Assembly: GCF_963667735.1 (NCBI RefSeq)
Contig: NZ_OY763919.1
Location: 62,001-126,000, forward strand
Reading direction: 5' to 3'
Length of the DNA: 64,000 bases
Source of the DNA: an uncultured Methanoregula sp.
GTDB lineage: Archaea > Halobacteriota > Methanomicrobia > Methanomicrobiales > Methanospirillaceae
Part shown: in pieces, positions 24,596 to 32,645 of the stretch
How the letters are laid out: each line of letters starts with the position of its first letter
Position numbering within the stretch: position 1 is the first letter of the stretch
The notes under the pieces: model-generated
What the model was told of the DNA's origin: nothing
The model's database searches: none
What the model saw: only the letters and a program-made list of their open reading frames with translations
Position numbers and translations under genes: made by a program

Positions 24596-25589
24596 GGTCC
24601 ACCCTGCTGATGTGGTCTATGTAATCTTGCATGGACGTTTTATAACCGTTTTTCCGGGCAAGCTTCCGCAGCACCCCGTACACCCCGCTCCCGTATTGCA
24701 TGGCTTTCTTCTCGTACCATGCGAGATCCGGGGAAATATACCGCTCTGCAACCTCCCTTAAGGGGATCTTACGCCGGCCATTCCGGACTTTGTCCGCGGC
24801 CGGGATCGCCCGGGCAGCGCGCACAACCCGCGCATCCAGGTAAGGCATGGACAGGTACGTGCCGTGGAGCGCCGCTACCGACTGGTCGCGCCGGGCCTGG
24901 TCTTCGAGGCCCAGGAAGTCCCGGGCCAGATCGGCCTCAAGGGTCTCCGATTCGAGATAGCGGGAGTACCCCCCGAAGAGCTCGTCGGCCCCCTGGCCGG
25001 TGATGATACGCCGGTACCCGTTCTCGCCCGCCCACCTGGTGATGAAGAACTGGGTGAGGGCGATGCCCGTGTTGACCGGATCCTTGCGAGGGATCGTCCG
25101 GATAACTTCGGGAAGTGCCGGTTCGAGTTCGTTCTCCGGGATCGTGACAAACGTGCAGGAGAGCCCGAGGGAAGCTGCAGCCTTCCTGGCCTGCAGGAGA
25201 TCGTGCGATCCTTCCAGCCCCACGGCAACGCACTCCCGCTGTGCAAGGCATGCAACGAGCGTGGAATCGACCCCCCCCGATAATGCCACCACGCCCTCGT
25301 CGCTGCGCAGTTTCACGGCAGTAACAATCGCTTCTTCCAGCGGCATTTCCGGAACAACAGGTTCGATATCTCCCTCGATCCTGCCATTGCAGACCAGTTT
25401 TCCTCTCGGGCCGGTCCCATTCATGACCCCGAAACAGTCCCGGGCACTGCACCCGTCCCAGGAAAGGAAAAATTCCCCGCCGAACCGGAGGATCTTTTCC
25501 TGCTGGTTTCTGCAGATCTCCTCGATCTCAGAAAGTGCAAGCCTCCTCCCGTCGAGTTCCACCCATCCGGCAACCTGTATCCCGCTCAT
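24585..25589 (-). CDS. Asparagine-synthase-like PP-loop protein lacking a full glutaminase domain
   Basis: A 334-residue protein with an asparagine synthetase C-terminal domain: the ATP pyrophosphatase loop VALSGGVDSTLVA near residue 105, then IITGQGADELFGGYSRY near 195 and PYLDARVVRAARAIP near 250. The first ~85 residues are too short for the class II glutamine amidotransferase domain of AsnB (about 200 residues) and lack its N-terminal catalytic Cys2. It may use free ammonia, take ammonia from a partner, or adenylate something other than aspartate. It is the first gene of the operon with gatC, gatA and gatB, which also make asparagine (on tRNA). This context supports an amidation role but does not prove it. 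Confidence 0.8.
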   Translation of the reverse strand: MSGIQVAGWVELDGRRLALSEIEEICRNQQEKILRFGGEFFLSWDGCSARDCFGVMNGTGPRGKLVCNGRIEGDIEPVVPEMPLEEAIVTAVKLRSDEGVVALSGGVDSTLVACLAQRECVAVGLEGSHDLLQARKAAASLGLSCTFVTIPENELEPALPEVIRTIPRKDPVNTGIALTQFFITRWAGENGYRRIITGQGADELFGGYSRYLESETLEADLARDFLGLEDQARRDQSVAALHGTYLSMPYLDARVVRAARAIPAADKVRNGRRKIPLREVAERYISPDLAWYEKKAMQYGSGVYGVLRKLARKNGYKTSMQDYIDHISRVDHGH

Positions 25590-25870
25590 GTCCAGCTTAT
25601 CAGTCCCGATCGTTCACACTCAGTACCCCGGCAATCTAATAAAACATATCTTTCCGGGTTGCGACGGGCGCAGGATCTGCGACAGCCCGGCCCCGCCATA
25701 ATTTCCGGGGAAATTCAACGTAATGGCAGCTGTCGTCTTTGCGGAAACCCTGCGAAACTACAGAATTGTTTTTTGACATGGAGGGTTAATAGTTTAGAGC
25801 ACGGGAAGCGCTGCACCGGTCAATGGAACCGGGCATACGATCTCGCTGCAGAGCCAGCACATCTGCGAGC

Positions 25871-25953
25871 GGGAGGATAGGAAAGCTGGCCAACTCCGCC
25901 GGACTTAAGATCCGGTCCTTAGTGGTTCTTGGGTTCGAATCCCAATCCTCCCA
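25871..25953 (+). tRNA. tRNA-Leu (anticodon UAA)
   Basis: A cloverleaf can be drawn by eye. The acceptor stem GGGAGGA pairs with TCCTCCC, with discriminator A at 25953. The D arm lies around AAGCTGGCCAA. The anticodon stem CCGGA/TCCGG encloses the loop CTTAAGA with anticodon TAA. A variable arm of about 13 bases marks a class II (leucine-type) tRNA. The T stem TTGGG/CCCAA encloses TTCGAAT. The 3' CCA is not encoded and no intron is visible. Confidence 0.93.
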
Positions 25954-26014
25954 TTCTTCTTTTTGAAATTTCTGACCAGCTGCAGGATATCCGGTTGCAC
26001 TTTGCCCCCGATTG

Positions 26015-27256
26015 TCAGAGCAGGGTTTTTGGTTTGTATACCAGGTTCCCGACAACCAGGCCGATTGCAAGCGTCACGGCCACAACGAACATGTGAGTGA
26101 ACTCCTGGAGCCCCAGAAGCGTGCTGCCGGTGGAAATGGCCACAAGTCCCCGGAAACCGATACTTCCGCTCACCATGAAAACAAAAGCGGGCAGGATCAC
26201 ATTGGATGTCGGGCGGTTGGTTTTATCGGACCAGACATTGGCAAAGACCATGGCCATGGCCGTACCGAGGAAGTTGCCGAGATCGTTTCCCTGGATATGT
26301 ACACCGAGCACAATCCCGAGGCAGGCAGTTGCGCAGCAGGCCATTGCCCAGACAAGATCCCGCGGGGGGGTCTGGAATGCGATGCAGAGTCCCGCGGCAA
26401 GAACCATCGCAAAGACCCAGATCCAGCCAGATCCGATGGACGCTGCTGCTGCACCGGAGACCGGCAGGAAGACCGAGACGAGCGTGACTGACGTCCATGC
26501 CCCGGCAAAGAGCAGGGCCAGGCAGATCAGGCCGCTGGCCAGGTTACTGAGACCGGAGACCACGTGCTTTGAGGTCAGTTCTATGACCCCGACACTGATG
26601 GAAAATCCCGGGATGAGGTAAATGATAGCGGAGAGAGTGACGAGATACACCTGGACTCCCGGCAGGAGGACCCCTGCAGCCGCTGCAAGCACCCCGGCAA
26701 CAAACGCGCAGAGGAAGGGAGTCCAGTCCAGGAGCCGGCCCGGGGACTGCTTCGCGAGGGTGACGAGCATGAAGACACCCAGGCTCAGGACTGCTGCAAG
26801 AAGGATATCCAGCCATCCCCCCTGGAGGAAACCCGCAAACCCGGCCCCGCACAAGGCGTAGCCCAACGCCACCAGGTAATTCCCATAGGGTGGCGGCATT
26901 GCATCGATCGCATCCAGGGCAGCGGTTGCCTCATCCAGGCTGACGGTACCTGCCTCAACGCGGGATACCAGTTCGCCGACTTTTGCAAGTTTGGCAAGAT
27001 CGAATCCCGTTCCCGTAAGCGGGACTTCGTAGTGCCTCTGCCAGAGTTCATCATCCGGTTTTGTGAAGGTGAAGGAAAGGCTGGTCGGCGTTGATGAGAA
27101 GAACCCGGAAAATCCCAGGGCAGTTGTCGTGCGGGAGAGGTACGACTCCAGCCGCCGGGCCTGCGGGCCGTACCCGTGAGCGAGCGTCCCGAGCCGGATC
27201 ACGAACCTGCAGACGGATTCAAACCGTGCTTCTGCATCTGCATCCATATCAGGCAT
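26015..27256 (-). CDS. ThrE-family threonine/serine exporter-like membrane protein
   Basis: A 413-residue protein with a soluble N-terminal domain (about 1-125) and around ten hydrophobic segments after it. The N-terminal part carries the family pattern VCRFVIRLGTLAHGYGPQARRLESYL and SLDEATAALDAI, and the membrane part has IIYLIPGFSISVGVIELTS, the conserved glycine-proline helix of ThrE (DUF1212 and DUF3815 fused). Corynebacterial ThrE exports threonine and serine by proton antiport; the substrate here is not known. An upstream CGGAGA supports the ATG at 27256. It is convergent with tRNA-Leu. Confidence 0.82.
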   Translation of the reverse strand: MPDMDADAEARFESVCRFVIRLGTLAHGYGPQARRLESYLSRTTTALGFSGFFSSTPTSLSFTFTKPDDELWQRHYEVPLTGTGFDLAKLAKVGELVSRVEAGTVSLDEATAALDAIDAMPPPYGNYLVALGYALCGAGFAGFLQGGWLDILLAAVLSLGVFMLVTLAKQSPGRLLDWTPFLCAFVAGVLAAAAGVLLPGVQVYLVTLSAIIYLIPGFSISVGVIELTSKHVVSGLSNLASGLICLALLFAGAWTSVTLVSVFLPVSGAAAASIGSGWIWVFAMVLAAGLCIAFQTPPRDLVWAMACCATACLGIVLGVHIQGNDLGNFLGTAMAMVFANVWSDKTNRPTSNVILPAFVFMVSGSIGFRGLVAISTGSTLLGLQEFTHMFVVAVTLAIGLVVGNLVYKPKTLL

Positions 27257-27297
27257 GGGTTCTCCGTGTCATGTATCCCGGCATTTCCCGTTACGGG

Positions 27298-28539
27298 TCA
27301 TGAAACAGGTCCGTCCAGGGTGTTTTTGCAGATCGAACCCGCTTTCATGATGAGCAGGATGTTACTGCGATCGGTGAGTACGGTAATATCCTTTGACGGG
27401 TCTTTGGCCAGGATGAGGAGATCGGCAACAGCATTTGCGGAGATCTCGCCCAGGTTTCTGGACTGGTTCAGCACCTCGGCATTGATCTTCGTCGCAGAGA
27501 TGATCGTATCGATCGGTTGCTCGACTTCGGATCGGAGCACGAATTCATTGCTCTGCTCTTCCCAGAGCGGGCCCAGAAGATCGGTGCCAAACCCGATCTT
27601 CACCCCGTGTTTCCGGGCAATCCTTACTGCCTCCAGGGCCTGGACCCGGACAGAACCCAGTTTGCCAAGGCTCACTTCCGGAAACCCGTATGCTGCACCC
27701 CGCCGCGCAAGCGCGTCATACGTGATGACCGTAGGGATCAGGTAGGCACCCGCATCTTTCATCAGGACTGCAGTCTCATCATCGAGCAGGTTGCCGTGCT
27801 CGATGGTCCTGACCCCGTGCTCTAAGCAGATCCGGATGGCCTTTGACGAGTACACATGGGCGGCAACATACGTACTCTTTGCCTGTGCCTCCTCTGCTAT
27901 GGCCGCGAGCTCCTCCCCGCTGTACTGGGTATCGGTCACATTATCCCCGGGGGAGGCCACGCCGCCGGCTGCCATGATCTTGATAAACGAGGCACCTTTC
28001 CGGAGCTCCTGCCTGCAGGCGCGGCGCACTTCCGTGATCCCGTCGGCAACCTGGCCGATGCTGGTTGCCGATGACTGCATGGGAGCCCCGTACACGCTAT
28101 CATAGGTTTTGGCCCTGAAATCCCCGTGACCGCCGGTCTGGCTCAGGGCGCGGCCGCAAAAGAAGAGCCTCGATCCCCGGATCACCCCGCTTTCGACTGC
28201 CATAGCTAACCCGAAGTCTGCGCCGCCCACATCCCGCATCGTGGTGAAGCCCCGGTCCAGCCCATCGGAGAGGTTCTTTGCAGCACAGCAGGTGATATAG
28301 GAAATGGGCAGCTGGGGGGTTGCCAGGTCAACGGTTGCCGAGGTCACGTGCACATGGGCATCGATAAGACCGGGGATGATGTATTTCCCGGACGCATCGA
28401 TGATAACATCACCGGGGAGGGAGGGAACCGGAGTGTCCGCGAGAGCGGTGATACGGTCGCCCGTGACAACGATGTTCTTCTGCTCAAACTTCGACGTATT
28501 GACATTGAGGACCCGGCCGTTGTTGATGATCGTTCTCAT
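27298..28539 (-). CDS. Amidohydrolase (imidazolonepropionase/prolidase-like)
   Basis: A 413-residue metal-dependent hydrolase of the amidohydrolase superfamily. It has the N-terminal beta domain (MRTIINNGRVLN), metal ligands in GLIDAHVHV, the bridging lysine in SFIKIMAAGGV, histidines in AAHVYSS and TIEHGN, and the catalytic aspartate in IGFGTDLLGP; FGTD and NAVADLLIL near the end are typical of the dipeptidase/imidazolonepropionase-like group. The natural substrate cannot be told. I start at the ATG at 28539, which follows GGGGGATG at ribosome-site spacing; the frame extends 30 codons further upstream without family similarity. Confidence 0.85.
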   Translation of the reverse strand: MRTIINNGRVLNVNTSKFEQKNIVVTGDRITALADTPVPSLPGDVIIDASGKYIIPGLIDAHVHVTSATVDLATPQLPISYITCCAAKNLSDGLDRGFTTMRDVGGADFGLAMAVESGVIRGSRLFFCGRALSQTGGHGDFRAKTYDSVYGAPMQSSATSIGQVADGITEVRRACRQELRKGASFIKIMAAGGVASPGDNVTDTQYSGEELAAIAEEAQAKSTYVAAHVYSSKAIRICLEHGVRTIEHGNLLDDETAVLMKDAGAYLIPTVITYDALARRGAAYGFPEVSLGKLGSVRVQALEAVRIARKHGVKIGFGTDLLGPLWEEQSNEFVLRSEVEQPIDTIISATKINAEVLNQSRNLGEISANAVADLLILAKDPSKDITVLTDRSNILLIMKAGSICKNTLDGPVS

Positions 28540-28782
28540 GGTATTACATCCCCCCTGGTGACACACAAATCCCCCGAAATTACTCTGGCGGAAATACCGC
28601 AAAAGCAGGTCTGGAGGCGCACAACTCACCTATGATCCGGGTTCTACAAAAAGGCTTTGAAGGGAACCGGCGTTCTTCTCCGGCCGGGTGGGAGACCGGC
28701 TTCTTCCACGATAAAAGATAAGGGGAATGGGGCTGACCAAAAAGGCAGATCTGGCCGGATTATTCAGATCCGTTCCTCCGCC

Positions 28783-29307
28783 TCACCATTCAACGGCCGT
28801 GAGAGTCTTGACAAAAGACTCGGCAAAGGCTTTGGATGCGGAGGGGCCGTTTGCCGTGACGATCCGGTTATCGATAACAACCGGCTGGGGAACGAGCACC
28901 GCTGCCCCCGCCCTCATCTCGCGGAACGAGACCGGGCTCTCGAAGTACGTTGCCTTCTTCCCTTTGAGAAGACCGGCCCGGGCAAGGATCACCGGGGCTA
29001 AGCAGATGGCGCCCACAACCTTCCGTTTCTCGACAAAGTACTTTGCCAAGAGCTGGAGCAGGTCGTCGTCCCAGAGATGGGCTTGCGATCCGGATCCCCC
29101 GACAATGATCAGGCCGTCATATCCCTTGGGATCGATCTCCTCGAACGAGAGGGTTGCGTTCGCTTTTGCCCCCAGCATCCCGGTGCAGGTTCCCCGCTTT
29201 GTGGAGGCGATCTCAAAACTGATTCCCGCCTTCTGCAGTGCTGCAACGGGCTCTGCCAGTTCTTCATCCCTGAATTTTTCCGGTGCTACGGCAATGAGGA
29301 TCTTCAT
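28783..29307 (-). CDS. DJ-1/PfpI-family protein
   Basis: A 174-residue protein of the DJ-1/ThiJ/PfpI fold. The nucleophile elbow VVGAICLAPVILA places the reactive cysteine near residue 105, and GLIIVGGSGSQAHLWDD near residue 70 is the usual loop that packs against it. Family members act as cysteine peptidases, glyoxalases or redox-responsive chaperones, and I cannot choose between them here. It is a single gene between the amidohydrolase and the YwbE-like gene, all on the minus strand but with clear gaps. Confidence 0.88.
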   Translation of the reverse strand: MKILIAVAPEKFRDEELAEPVAALQKAGISFEIASTKRGTCTGMLGAKANATLSFEEIDPKGYDGLIIVGGSGSQAHLWDDDLLQLLAKYFVEKRKVVGAICLAPVILARAGLLKGKKATYFESPVSFREMRAGAAVLVPQPVVIDNRIVTANGPSASKAFAESFVKTLTAVEW

Positions 29308-29418
29308 GATGATCGAGATCTTCTCTTGTTTGTATTTGAGGTTTGGCGATCCCGCACCCGGGTCCGGTCGGGAATGAGGAAAAACGCAGAAGACCCGGTG
29401 CGCCTGACGGACGTCAGA

Positions 29419-29658
29419 TCACCTATCTCGTTCCTGCGGGGTCCCGTCCGTAACGATCGCGGCCACCCGTCCTACCCGGCCGTCAGCTAGGCGCACTTTG
29501 ATCCCATGGGGATGGAACGAGGAGTTGGTCAGGATCTCGCTTACGATGCCCCGTACTCTCCTGCCGCTCTTCTGGTCCTGTTTCTGCACAATCTCGACCG
29601 CGAGACCGGGCCGGATCGCTGCCCGTTGCCTTGGATTTCCTGGGGCATCCATGTTCAA
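29419..29658 (-). CDS. YwbE-family small protein (DUF2196)
   Basis: A 79-residue basic protein matching the YwbE family: RAAIRPGLAVEIVQKQDQ, RRVRGIVSEILTNSSFHP, then HGIKVRLADGRVGRV. The KOW/SH3-like beta pattern suggests RNA or nucleic-acid contact, but the family has no established function that I know of. The ATG at 29658 or the one two codons later may be used. Confidence 0.8.
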   Translation of the reverse strand: MNMDAPGNPRQRAAIRPGLAVEIVQKQDQKSGRRVRGIVSEILTNSSFHPHGIKVRLADGRVGRVAAIVTDGTPQERDR

Positions 29659-29717
29659 TAGGAGTTGGTGTAGTATCGGAAATGCCTGTGCATAGAAAAG
29701 GGAGGAAAGGGATAGGA

Positions 29718-30452
29718 TCAGGCCTTTATGGCGGGAGCATCATACGATCCGCTTCCGCTGGCAAGGAATCCCGGGACTGATGACCACCCGTGATTCTCCC
29801 CGAAGAGCAGGAGGCTGATATCGGTAGAATATTCATTGGATGCGGGCTTGAAGATCTCCCAGCTGTTCTTCCCGGCAAGGGACGACGTGAACTTCACTTC
29901 GGCACCCGGTGTTGTCGTATAGTCAGCATAGAATGAGGTTGAGTACGTGTAGCACGTTGCTCCCGCAGGCGAATCTGCCCGGCAGGTGGCCTTGTTCAGA
30001 TTCTGGACCGGCCGGAACATTGCGCTGTTCACGATTGGATCCGCCGTGTCAATAGGCCCATTTACTGCATATTCCGATGCGAGACTGATGATATAGGGAT
30101 TCTCTTTTGACGTTCCGGCCGGAGGAACGATCGCGGGCGTCGTGATCTTGAGCATCGTCATCTTCCCGGAACCAAACAGGGTGGTTGACCAGGATGCCGG
30201 CATGCCGGAGAACCCGTGGCCGCTGAACTGGCTGACCATGGGGGAATTGCCGGACCGGTCCGCGGGCACCGGGATGAAGAGCGTCACATTGTACAGGGGC
30301 GAATCCGTGCTGAACGTGCAGGTATACGTATAGGTGCTTGAAAGCGATGTCCTGTACGCGTTCTCCGTATAACTGGTATAGAGAAATACCCCGGTAAAAA
30401 GTACCAGGATAATGATGAAGAGTCCGAGGGTGATTTTGATGATCCTGTCCAT
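29718..30452 (-). CDS. Membrane-anchored extracellular protein of unknown function
   Basis: A 244-residue protein with one N-terminal helix (IIKITLGLFIIILVLFTGVFLY, split by a basic first residue pair) and a Ser/Thr/Tyr-rich remainder predicted to be outside the cell. Two cysteines near residues 155-165 (TCRADSPAGATCYTY) could form a disulfide. I recognise no domain. It lies between the YwbE-like gene and the divergent dihydroorotase gene and seems to be its own unit. Confidence 0.75.
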   Translation of the reverse strand: MDRIIKITLGLFIIILVLFTGVFLYTSYTENAYRTSLSSTYTYTCTFSTDSPLYNVTLFIPVPADRSGNSPMVSQFSGHGFSGMPASWSTTLFGSGKMTMLKITTPAIVPPAGTSKENPYIISLASEYAVNGPIDTADPIVNSAMFRPVQNLNKATCRADSPAGATCYTYSTSFYADYTTTPGAEVKFTSSLAGKNSWEIFKPASNEYSTDISLLLFGENHGWSSVPGFLASGSGSYDAPAIKA

Positions 30453-30630
30453 AGTATCTTCCTTCCGGCATCTTTGTCAGGCCCATTGCAGTTCTGCGGG
30501 CATGCCGGTAGTATAATAAGGAATTATAGGCCAACCCGTATTGAATAGTTATCGCAATCCGGATCCCTGCACCTGCCCGCAGGCAGTACCGGTTATCCAT
30601 CCACGATCCTGTGCAGGCTGAAGAGAGACC

Positions 30631-31890
30631 ATGAAACCAAAAGAATCCCTCGTGCTTGAAAATGTTGCCATTCCCGGCGGCCGAATCGCGGATCTCACGC
30701 TTTCGGATGGTATTGTTAAGCATGTGGGGGCCGGCTCCGTACCGGATAACGCGATCGATTGTACCGGCCTGCTGGTGCTGCCGGCCGCGGTTGACATCCA
30801 TGTGCATATGCGGGGTGGGGTACAGTCAGCAAAGGAGGACTGGGGTTCCGGCAGCAGGAGCGCCCTTGCCGGCGGGGTGACCGTTGTCGTGGACCAGCCC
30901 AACACGATACCACCCCTCACAACTCCCGAAGCCTTCAGAAACCGGGTGGAGGATGCCAGGGAACACTCGCTGTGCAATTTTGCAATCAACAGCGGCGTTA
31001 CACCGGATACGCCGCTTCCGGCCATGTGGGAGGCCGGGGCCATGGCATTTGGCGAGACCTTCTTTGCCCCGTCAAGCTATGGCGATGCCATCGATGAGCC
31101 GGGGCTGAAGGCAGCCCTGGCTGGCATACACAGGCTGGGTGCGCTTGCAACCATCCATGCCGAGGAAGTGACAACTGGTGAAGATCTGACCCTCGAATCC
31201 CACGCAGCCCTCCGGTCGCCGGAAGGGGAAGTGAGGGCGGTGGTGGCCGTAGGGCGCTGCAATACCCAAGGATGCCGGCTCCACTTCTGCCACATGAGTA
31301 CCGGACCGTCCATCGATGCTGCCGCGGGAACGGTCGAAGTCACCCCCCACCACCTCTTCCTGTCCCGGGACCGGTTTAAAACAAGCGACACGTTTGCCAA
31401 GATGAACCCCCCGATCCGGAGCGAGACAGAGCGGAAGGAACTCTGGGCCCGGTGGAAGAGGATTGATGTCATCGCCTCCGACCATGCGCCGCATACAAGA
31501 GAGGAGAAATCCGCAGGGTTCGCTGCCGCCCCCTCAGGAGTCCCGGGGGTCGAGACCATGGTCCCTCTTCTTCTTGCGGAGGTGCTCGAAAAACGGGTCG
31601 ATCTTCTGGACCTGATCCGGAAAACTTCGATCACCCCGTCTCTCCTGATGGGGATCCCCCCGGCCGGGTTTGCCCCGGGCAACCGGGCCGATTTTGCCAT
31701 TTACCGTAAAGAGCGGGTACCCGTCCGTGCAGACAATCTTCACAGCAGGTGCAGCTGGACACCGTTTGAGGGAATGCCGGCGGTCTTTCCCGTAATGACC
31801 ATCATGGATGGCCGGGTCGTGTTCAGGGAGGGCGAGTTCCTCCCGGGACCCTCGCGATGGATACCCGGCGCCGGGTATGTTTCCCGTTAA
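30631..31890 (+). CDS. pyrC: Dihydroorotase, archaeal type
   Basis: A 419-residue amidohydrolase that closes carbamoyl-aspartate to dihydroorotate in pyrimidine synthesis. Metal-binding signatures are VDIHVHMRGG near residue 55, the histidines in LATIHAEE and LHFCHMS, and the catalytic aspartate in VIASDHAPHT near 285; substrate contacts include FAKMNPPIRSE. Where many dihydroorotases have the carboxylated lysine, this one reads AFGETFFAPSS, so an acidic residue may stand in for it, as I infer from position only. It is transcribed alone, divergent from the unknown membrane-anchored protein. Confidence 0.9.
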   Translation: MKPKESLVLENVAIPGGRIADLTLSDGIVKHVGAGSVPDNAIDCTGLLVLPAAVDIHVHMRGGVQSAKEDWGSGSRSALAGGVTVVVDQPNTIPPLTTPEAFRNRVEDAREHSLCNFAINSGVTPDTPLPAMWEAGAMAFGETFFAPSSYGDAIDEPGLKAALAGIHRLGALATIHAEEVTTGEDLTLESHAALRSPEGEVRAVVAVGRCNTQGCRLHFCHMSTGPSIDAAAGTVEVTPHHLFLSRDRFKTSDTFAKMNPPIRSETERKELWARWKRIDVIASDHAPHTREEKSAGFAAAPSGVPGVETMVPLLLAEVLEKRVDLLDLIRKTSITPSLLMGIPPAGFAPGNRADFAIYRKERVPVRADNLHSRCSWTPFEGMPAVFPVMTIMDGRVVFREGEFLPGPSRWIPGAGYVSR

Positions 31891-31941
31891 CAGTCCTGCT
31901 TGAGGCAAAAAAGGATCCCTGTGCTCCCCGTACCGAAGTGC

Positions 31942-31947
31942 TATATA
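31942..31947 (+). promoter_or_regulatory. TATA box upstream of candidate structured RNA
   Basis: TATATA in CTATATAGCG lies 53 bases after dihydroorotase ends. It would start transcription near 31970, nearly 190 bases before the next start codon. Confidence 0.45.
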
Positions 31948-31969
31948 GCGGGAACACAAAACAGCTCTG

Positions 31970-32150
31970 GCCGACAAAGCGCAGCCATAGGTCCCCGGGC
32001 GATCGATTGACAAGCGTCTGGAAGTGAACCATGGGACAACCCGGTTGCGCGACAGGCATACGCCCGGTTGGGTTTAAACACAGGTGAAGGACGGCAGCAG
32101 CCACTGGTGATCCATGTGCGTTAAAACCGGGCAACATTTCCTCTTATTCC
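31970..32150 (+). ncRNA. Candidate structured RNA or long 5' leader
   Basis: The stretch between the TATA box and the DUF167 gene contains several complementary segments. CATGG (32030-32034) pairs with CCATG (32112-32116). AACCC (32038-32042) pairs with GGGTT (32070-32074). GCCCGGTT (32062-32069) pairs exactly with AACCGGGC (32125-32132). The last two partly conflict in a nested fold, so they could be alternative states. A segment ACGGCAGCAGCC recalls the SRP RNA helix 8 loop, but the usual GGAAGG part is absent. It could be a free RNA or a regulatory leader of the downstream gene. The ends are approximate. Confidence 0.35.
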
Positions 32151-32159
32151 GGTGAACTT

Positions 32160-32474
32160 ATGCCAGAAATCGCCGATGCCGTGACGGAAAACCCGAAGGG
32201 TACGGTCATCGCAATCGAAGTTACCGCAAATGCAAAGACCGCTGTTTTTCCGGATGGTTATAATCCCTGGCGGAACGCGATTGGCTGCCGGGTTCCCGCA
32301 GAAGCCGTTGACGGGAAAGCGAACAAAGCTATTCTCCAGCTGGTTGCAAAAACGCTCGAAATCCCGCAATCGGCAGTAAGTATCCAGTCCGGCGCACTCG
32401 CTTCCCAGAAGAAGATCCAGATCGCCGGCCTCTCCCGGTCCGCGGTTCTCGAACGGCTGCAGGCACATTCCTGA
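32160..32474 (+). CDS. DUF167/YggU-family protein
   Basis: A 104-residue protein of the DUF167 family. The family core is visible in VIAIEVTANAKTAVFPDGYNPWRNAIGCRV, then AVDGKANKAILQLVAKTLEIP and VSIQSGALASQKKIQIAGLS. The fold is a small alpha/beta domain; the role is unknown. A GGTGA ribosome site precedes the ATG. The gene lies just after the candidate structured RNA. Confidence 0.85.
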   Translation: MPEIADAVTENPKGTVIAIEVTANAKTAVFPDGYNPWRNAIGCRVPAEAVDGKANKAILQLVAKTLEIPQSAVSIQSGALASQKKIQIAGLSRSAVLERLQAHS

Positions 32475-32580
32475 AACACTGCCCGTGATACGGGAAAACA
32501 ACCACCGATCTCAAAAAAGAGGGAGATTTGTTCTATTTTGCCGCCTGCTCCCAGGCCACCTTTTAAGTAATTCCACAGGA

Positions 32581-32588
32581 TATATATG
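32581..32588 (+). promoter_or_regulatory. TATA box of dnaG
   Basis: TATATATG in GGATATATATG. Transcription would begin near 32610, upstream of the TTG start at 32646 and its GGGGGTG site. The ATG at 32586 overlaps the box itself and so cannot be in the message. Confidence 0.6.
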
Positions 32589-32645
32589 TCCTATACCTAT
32601 GATCAGGCATTTCATCTATCGCATGATTATTGGGGGTGCGTTTAC

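Noticed and set aside
25786..26070. Minus-strand frame containing a WEDWDSNPRTT-type peptide
   Set aside because: It is the well-known spurious translation across a tRNA-Leu gene.
31970..32150. Signal recognition particle RNA
   Set aside because: ACGGCAGCAGCC is reminiscent of helix 8, but the GGAAGG tetraloop part, the long terminal helix and the ~300-base length are missing.
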